This document shows, piece by piece, positions 8,111 to 12,785 of a stretch of DNA of 12,785 nt (within the stretch, counting starts at the first letter, position 1; the number at the start of each line of letters is the position of its first letter). Below the pieces are notes generated by a model, which saw only the letters and a program-made list of their open reading frames with translations, was not told the DNA's origin and did no database searches. The position numbers and the translations under genes were made by a program. This stretch comes from Larix sibirica (taxonomy: Eukaryota; Streptophyta; Pinopsida; Pinales; Pinaceae). The stretch is from contig NWUY0300007800.1 in NCBI GenBank assembly GCA_004151065.3, forward strand, positions 30,247-43,031. Direction: 5' to 3'.

Positions 8111-9300
8111 CTACCCTGCCCACAAAAAATGCATCATCTTGTGCCTGATGTTATCCAAAATAGAGAGAGGAATTTTTGCCATGGACATCCAATATACAGG
8201 AATGCCTTCAAGAACTGTTTTGACCAATATAAACCTCCCCCCTAAAGAAAGCCAATGATAACACCAACAATTGATTATTTTATCCACCTTACAAAGAAGC
8301 CAAAGCCAGTCCTTGGTTTGGTAACTATTGGGTTTTAAGAGATAACCCATATAATTTAGGCCTGAGTCGATCGACTCCACATGTAGAGGGTGAAGAGATT
8401 TAATATGATAAAGAGTGAAGGCCCCAACCTCATTATGATAAAGGCTAGATCTTAGCAGGCTCATCTCCATACCAGAGGCGGAGCATAAAACATCCAGGAT
8501 AGTTTTGTAAGCAAACCACTCCGCTAAGTTCGCTTCACCGAATAAAATCATGTCATCGACAAAAAATAAGTGTGTGGCATGATGAGCATTGGTCACTTTA
8601 ATCCCCTTGATCAACTAAGCTTCCTTAGCATCAAGTATCATTCTGTTGAGCCCTTCGATAACCAGTAAGAAGAGTAATGAGGATAGTGGGAAACCCTGTC
8701 GAATACCCCGCGTACCTTTGAAGAAACCGGTTGGTTTCCCGTTTACCAACACAACAAATCTTGCATAAATGATGCATGCCATTATCCATTATGTAACCTC
8801 CAATGGGAGACCCACTTGAAGTAGTATCAATCACAAAAATAACCAATCTACCTTGTCATACACTTTAATCATATCCATCTCCAAAATGATGGCCTGCAAC
8901 TTTATTATCTTGATAGTGTGGAGGCTTTATTGAGCTACCCCAATAGTGTCCATGATTTATATATTGGAAAGAAAACCAAATTATTGAGTAGACATACATT
9001 TAGAAAGGAATGGTTTAATCCGACTTGCGATGATTTTGGAAATAATCTTGTAAATCAGATTGCATAAAAAAATTGGACAAAAGTCCTGAAAATAGTCAGG
9101 TTTGGAGCATTTGGGTATAAGGGCAATATAAGTTGAGTTCAATTAACTAGAAACGTACCTTTTTGACGCGATTCCTCAACCACATTCAGAATGTCCTGAC
9201 CAAAAATGCCAAAATAGTGGAGGAAGAACTCCATAGTCCAGCCATTAGGGCCCGAAATCTTGTCCTTAGCATACTTCCGCATAATCTACTCAATCTCATA
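8111..9300 (-). other. LINE B reverse transcriptase domain
   Basis: Begins with DKISGPNGWTMEFFLHYF (about 9260-9210). After a one-base shift near 9115 a single frame runs to 8111: FCPIFLCNLIYKIISKIIAS (fingers), MDMIKVYDKVDW (motif A, Asp codon 8875-8873), [13 protein letters not shown] (motif B, about 8720-8680), FFVDDMILF (motif C, DD codons 8557-8552), YHWLSLGGRFILVKTVLEGI and MHFLWAG. Six in-frame stops occur with low coordinates 8615, 8789, 8831, 8927, 8957 and 8981, several at places where Gln, Glu or Arg is expected. The catalytic aspartates of motifs A and C are intact. The last 167 codons (8614-8111) are fully open. Confidence 0.92.
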
Positions 9301-9959
9301 AAGAGTAATAGGGTGTCCCATCTGAGCCCCTTCCTCTTCTGAAAAGAACCTCAGGTAATGCATAATCACCTCTAGCTGAGAATTGATAGGAGTTGAACCT
9401 GGACTAGAGAAAAGGTTTTTGAAATGTGAAACTGCCTCTCACTCCAGATCCCCCTGAGCATTAAGAACAACGTTATACAAACCTTTAAGATGCCATAAGG
9501 CATTAATATTTTGACAATGGTTAGCATAGTTGTGAAAGAAACTCAAGTTGCAATCCCCCAATCGGATCCAAGTAGCTCTGCTCTTCAAACGCCAGGACTC
9601 AATTTCAATGGCAAGAATCTTGGATTTTTTATCCTCCAATGCAGAAATATAAACCTTATCATTCGTAGATATCGGCCTAGACTTCAATTCATGAAAGAAA
9701 TCAAATATCTTTCCTTCAATTGAGGTGAGTTCCTATCTCAAGCAGTCTTTCTTGTTGCGTTCCCACAAAATGACCTCTCGCCAAAGTCGAGAAAACTTCT
9801 TACACATAACATACATCGTCGATTCTCTAGATGAATTTGGATAAGAATGCCATGAATGTTTGATTGAGTTAATGAAATCACCATCCTCCAATCATACATG
9901 GTTGGATTTAAAAGGAACTAACTTCTGAAATAGATCTAGCTCCATTTGAATCACACTCG

Positions 9960-10634
9960 GGCAATGGTATGAGATCCCATTACCAATCACCCAAGAGTGA
10001 AAATAGGGACAAATACCTGCCAGGGCTTTAGAGATTAAAAAAACGGACTAAGCACTTTGCGACCGATGCCACCCTTACCCTACCATTCCTCCGAGTAGGC
10101 ACAATCGGAAAGGGGGAAACATCCACTAAGTGTTTCCTTTGAATAAGCTAACCATGAACTCTGATAACGGATCCACCTTCATTTTAGAGCCCCGAGTCTC
10201 ACCATGATTCAAGGTGAAGTTAAAATTGCCTCCAATAATCAAATTAGTTCCATCCAGGAAACTGCCCCTTCCAACATCTTCCCAAAATACATGCCAGTTT
10301 GAATAAGGCCCATAACAATTTATAATGTGAACTAGCTCATCCAGTCCTCGAATCTTACCCCTCAAAAGAATCCCTGAAACAATAGAAAATGTTAGAAGAT
10401 GAGCCACCGTCAGATTCCAAACCACCAATAACCCCCCAAAAATCCCCTCTGCATTGGTGGCACAAGCTTCCCATCCTGGGAAAAAATGGAGAAAGGTTTT
10501 AATTGCCTTGTCGACCTCACACATTGTCTCCTAGATCAACACCAAGTCTGGTTTATGAACCTCAAAAAATCTCTTTAAGGAATTTTGTTTAGAGGTCCCC
10601 CTGCCCCCCTGACATTAAAGGAGATAAAAAACAT
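9960..10634 (-). other. LINE B AP-type endonuclease domain
   Basis: Exonuclease-endonuclease-phosphatase fold endonuclease typical of L1 ORF2. Visible motifs: SFNVRG (Asn), after a one-base shift FFEVHKPDLVLI, a TAG at 10533-10531 where Gln is expected, and ETM (catalytic Glu). Then the open frame to 10126 holds GGLLVVWN, INCYGPYSN and GGNFNFTLNHGET, where the usual catalytic GDFN Asp is Asn (codon at 10227-10225). After more shifts come NGRVRVASVAKCL (family 'ASV.KRLDRF') and NGISYHCP, where the usual SDH Asp is Tyr (codon at 9969-9967). Two catalytic positions are therefore lost. Confidence 0.9.
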
Positions 10635-10636
10635 TA
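10632..10636 (-). promoter_or_regulatory. TAATG overlap of ORF1 stop and ORF2 start
   Basis: The minus strand reads TAATG. TAA closes the frame that holds the ORF1 C-terminal tail, and ATG opens the frame that holds SFNVRG of the endonuclease, so the two overlap by one base. This arrangement is known to support translation reinitiation in some non-LTR elements; whether it does so here is inference. Confidence 0.55.
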
Positions 10637-12197
10637 AGAGATTGGGTCCTTGGCTTGCGTTGCTCTAAGGGGCCAGAAAACAGGAGAGGAAGGTGATTGA
10701 CAAGCCACCACTTTCAAGCGGGTGGACAGCAAGATACAAAGAAACTCAGGATTCCCCCCATTCCTGGAAGGTTCAATGGGCACCCATTGTTTACCAAACT
10801 TCTTTTTTCCGCGGAGTTCGATTTTGGAACCGGATAGAGTTCATGGGTTAAACCCATGGCTTTGTGGGTTTGTCGAAAACCATAGGTAATGGGTCCATAC
10901 CTATAGACCATGTGGTTTGTGAGCAGTTAGTAGGGGGGGTTAGAGAAGGATCCATAAAAGAGGGGAAAGGCTTTAGGGAATAGAAAACATGCCATTCGAC
11001 AAGGCCAGAGTATGGACAAGTAAGACTTCCTGATCTAACTAAGCATGGGACTCTAGAATAAGAGAAACAACACAATTATCATCCATAGAGGGAGACATAG
11101 AAGTAGAAAGTGAAGGGTTCTCAGTCCCCACAATCTTATTTCCAACTCCCCTAGCCTTGACCCCTTCCCTAGGGCTGACATAACCAACACATACATCCAC
11201 GGTCTCAATAAAAGGGGAAATTAAATTGACTTCGGGGTTTAGAGGCTTTGGATGAGCACCAACCCGGGCAACACAAGGTTTAATGGATTCAATTTCAACA
11301 TAAGTAAAACCCTGAAACCCCAAGGTAGGAAAATGATCAAGCTTACCAATAATAATGGAAATTGTCAAATCTGATGGACCTACAAAGACCTTGGGTGATG
11401 AACTTCGAGCCTTCGGTGAAGAAGTTCGATCCAAAGAGGCATACCTCTCCAATAGAGATTCAGGAAATTTCCAAACGGAATCCTTATAAGTAGAAGTCGA
11501 TATACCGTCTGCAGGTTTTCGGACCAGGCGACATTGAGATTGTAGGTGACTTGTTTCCTTGCGGTAGAAGCATCGAAAAGGAATGCCTTTGTAGTCCAGA
11601 CGTTGGATGGAAGTTTCATCTCCCACAAATATAACTGCTTCTATGGAAGACCCCTGACACATCAATCTCTACCAGAAAGGCGCCCATATGTTTGTCCACC
11701 CCATAGAGCATCTCTGACTCCATGAAGATTAGGCAACCAACTTTGTTGGCAAGGTCTTCAAGAATAGAACGAGACCAAAGCTGTAAGGGAAAACCCGGGA
11801 CCAAACACCACAAATTTCTAAGAGTCACCAACTCTTTTAAGGGATTAAAAGCCCCATGCCACTTGTTAAGAACCAGGGAACCATTACCAATAACCCACAG
11901 ACGAGCCAAAATATTCTCCATTGATTCCACTAAAAGGAAATGGAAATAATACCAGCCATTAACCAGGATATTAAGTTTTGGGCAATAATCAATGACCAGT
12001 TTCTAGTTTGTCCTCATCCAATCAACAAAAACCTTACGGTCAAAACAGGTGTACTCAATCCTATTGACAAGAGACCGTGTAGATAAGGTGGCCACACGGT
12101 CCATCTACATGTCCTTCCCCACCATCATGTATATAGGTTTCCATTCCAAGACCTCTTCATACAGCTCATAAATAGAAAAATTATGCTTGCTCGACAT
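10634..12197 (-). pseudogene. LINE B ORF1 (nucleic-acid-binding protein)
   Basis: About 520 codons. The start chosen is the ATG at 12197-12195 (MSSKHNFSIYELYEEV), the first in the frame that carries the domain. The frame holds RVATLSTRSLVNRIEYTCFD, WYYFHFLLVESMENILARLW, LVLNKWHGAFNPLKE and FPLQLWSRSILEDLANKVG: a complete DUF4283 domain. After a one-base shift near 11655 it continues as ETSIQRLDYKGIPFRCFYRK with SHLQSQC, the zinc knuckle, where the second Cys is Arg. In-frame stops are TAG at 12107-12105, TAG at 12005-12003 (TGG expected) and TAG at 11041-11039. A low-complexity tail follows, and the last open part (KKFGKQWVPIEPSRNGG) ends at TAA 10636-10634. ORF1 proteins bind the element RNA. 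The tail between 11039 and 10860 is the least certain part. Confidence 0.82.
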
Positions 12198-12699
12198 TCC
12201 TCTGACTAGTCAAGTAGACTGAGGGTACGACAACCACCCGCACCATGAAAAAAGAAAATGACAGACCTTCTAGAAAACAAGAAATGACAGATGAAAAGGG
12301 TGCATGTGAAACCGAAAATAGAACAAAAGAGACAAACATGTACGCCATAAGCCCACCATTCCCACTTTTTTATCGTGGTTGGTACTAGGTTCTTCACCAG
12401 AAGCACTGAAATCCACACCTCACGGAGGAAAGCATCAGTGAAACAAATGAAGAAGACAACCCCCCAAAACAGAACTTCGACGCACGGGAAAGGAGAACAA
12501 TGTGTAATGTATGTGGAATTTCAGTAACAAGGGTAACACCAGACCATCAACACCTACATTCCCCAGTTCAAGAACCGTATTTGCCCTGGTTCAAAACCCT
12601 CCACCATCCCTAGTTCAAAACCCACTGCCATCCCTAACCACTCCCACAACTGTTGTTGACATAACATGTTTCACATCACTTACGTGGTTTATGTCCCTC
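12198..12699 (-). other. LINE B 5' region (candidate 5' UTR / internal promoter)
   Basis: About 500 bp between the outer target duplication and the ORF1 ATG. No domain is recognisable. The minus-strand frame 12418-12206 is open but resembles nothing. A 24-bp tandem repeat lies at 12566-12636. LINE 5' UTRs usually contain an internal promoter, but I see no clear core promoter motif here. Confidence 0.5.
12566..12636. repeat. 24-bp tandem repeat in LINE B 5' region
   Basis: Units GTTCAAAACCCTCCACCATC-CCTA at 12589-12612 and GTTCAAAACCCACTGCCATC-CCTA at 12613-12636 differ at 3 of 24 positions. A weaker 23-bp unit starting GTTCAAGAACC lies just before (12566-12588). Confidence 0.75.
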
Positions 12700-12711
12700 T
12701 GTGTGATGTTT
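12700..12711. repeat. Candidate LINE B target-site duplication, right copy
   Basis: TGTGTGATGTTT, matching 6311-6322 with one mismatch. The following AATTG gives the element-sense target AATT/AAAC. Confidence 0.55.
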
Positions 12712-12785
12712 AATTGTATATTTATTATAATATCTTTTTTTAACAAAAATGGGTAGAGAGTTTATTTAAAAAGCTAAGAAAGACA

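Larger units (their letters stand above)
6539..10634 (-). pseudogene. LINE B ORF2 polyprotein (EN-RT-zfRVT-RNase H)
   Basis: About 4.1 kb, equal to some 1365 codons, the usual size of plant L1 ORF2. The start is the ATG at 10634-10632, followed by SFNVRG, the first endonuclease motif. The end is the TAG at 6541-6539, after a tail that lines up with the RNase H tail of LINE A. Domains in order are endonuclease (10634 to about 9960), linker with SRATWIRLGDCNLSFFHN (9687-9439), RT (about 9300-8111), post-RT segment LPKELGGWGLKNI (about 8070-8020), zf-RVT region (about 7930-7100) and RNase H (about 6990-6600). Many nonsense codons and at least six frameshifts are visible. The protein would nick target DNA and copy the element RNA at the nick. 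It cannot be produced whole from this copy. Confidence 0.9.
6323..12699 (-). mobile_element. LINE B: near full-length plant L1 retrotransposon
   Basis: About 6.38 kb on the minus strand. Order in element sense: 5' region (12699-12198), ORF1 (12197-10634), ORF2 (10634-6539), 3' UTR (6538 down), then a short A-tail. The length and the order nucleic-acid-binding ORF1, endonuclease, RT, zf-RVT, RNase H match complete plant L1 elements. The ends are set by a 12-bp imperfect duplication (6311-6322 and 12700-12711); in element sense the target reads AATT/AAAC, the classic T/A-type L1 nick site. The 3' terminal sequence is related to that of LINE A. All frames carry stops and shifts, so the copy is dead but old rather than shredded. 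Confidence 0.85.

Noticed and set aside
10714-11075. Two short minus-strand frames between ORF1 and ORF2 considered as an extra ORF
   Set aside because: They overlap in different phases and are better explained as the frameshifted C-terminal tail of ORF1 leading to the TAATG junction.
12511-12756. Plus-strand 81-codon frame with PPPSLVQNPLPSL
   Set aside because: It is antisense to the LINE B 5' region, crosses the proposed element boundary, and its repeat comes from the 24-bp tandem units.

Overview
The window looks like nuclear DNA of a seed plant, probably one with a large, old, repeat-rich genome; a conifer or other gymnosperm is my guess from the style of decay, not something the sequence proves. 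The evidence for a plant is L1-type LINEs that carry an RNase H domain downstream of reverse transcriptase, LINE ORF1 proteins of the DUF4283 plus zinc-knuckle type, and a Copia LTR element with the typical 'YDPT' integrase tail. I see no intact gene of any kind. There is no host gene, tRNA, rRNA, CRISPR array or bacterial-type operon. Everything recognisable is a decayed retroelement, and all of it lies on the minus strand.

Layout from low to high coordinates. (1) About 68-645: fragment of a LINE ORF1 (DUF4283 tail and zinc knuckle). (2) About 645-1600: fragment of a non-LTR reverse transcriptase from a different LINE lineage, joined directly to (1). (3) 1601-3481: no recognisable gene. (4) 3482-3812: a 331-bp sequence with the hallmarks of a Copia LTR (TGTTG...CAACA ends and a purine tract beside it). 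(5) About 3880-4760: remnant of the Copia polyprotein (end of integrase and the Ser/Asp-rich linker before RT), containing six 30-bp tandem repeats; the RT and RNase H that should follow are missing. (6) 5032-6186: LINE A, a 5'-truncated L1 holding only the zf-RVT and RNase H end of ORF2, flanked by a perfect 16-bp target-site duplication. (7) About 6323-12699: LINE B, a near full-length plant L1 with 5' region, ORF1 (zinc-knuckle nucleic-acid-binding protein), ORF2 (endonuclease, RT, zf-RVT, RNase H), 3' UTR and short A-tail, bounded by an imperfect 12-bp target-site duplication.

LINE B can still be read from end to end, although it carries many nonsense codons and frameshifts. Its RT catalytic motifs are retained while two endonuclease catalytic positions are changed. 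Its ORF1 appears to end in TAATG, so the ORF1 stop would overlap the ORF2 start by one base. LINE A and LINE B share a related 3' terminal sequence and lie about 120 bp apart in the same orientation. In life ORF1 would coat the element RNA, the endonuclease would nick T/A-rich target DNA, RT would copy the RNA at the nick and RNase H would remove the template; in this copy none of these proteins can be made whole.

I found no convincing new biological system. The most interesting points are the well-preserved architecture of LINE B, the clean insertion history around LINE A, the Copia remnant with its RT deleted, and the direct junction between two different LINE types.
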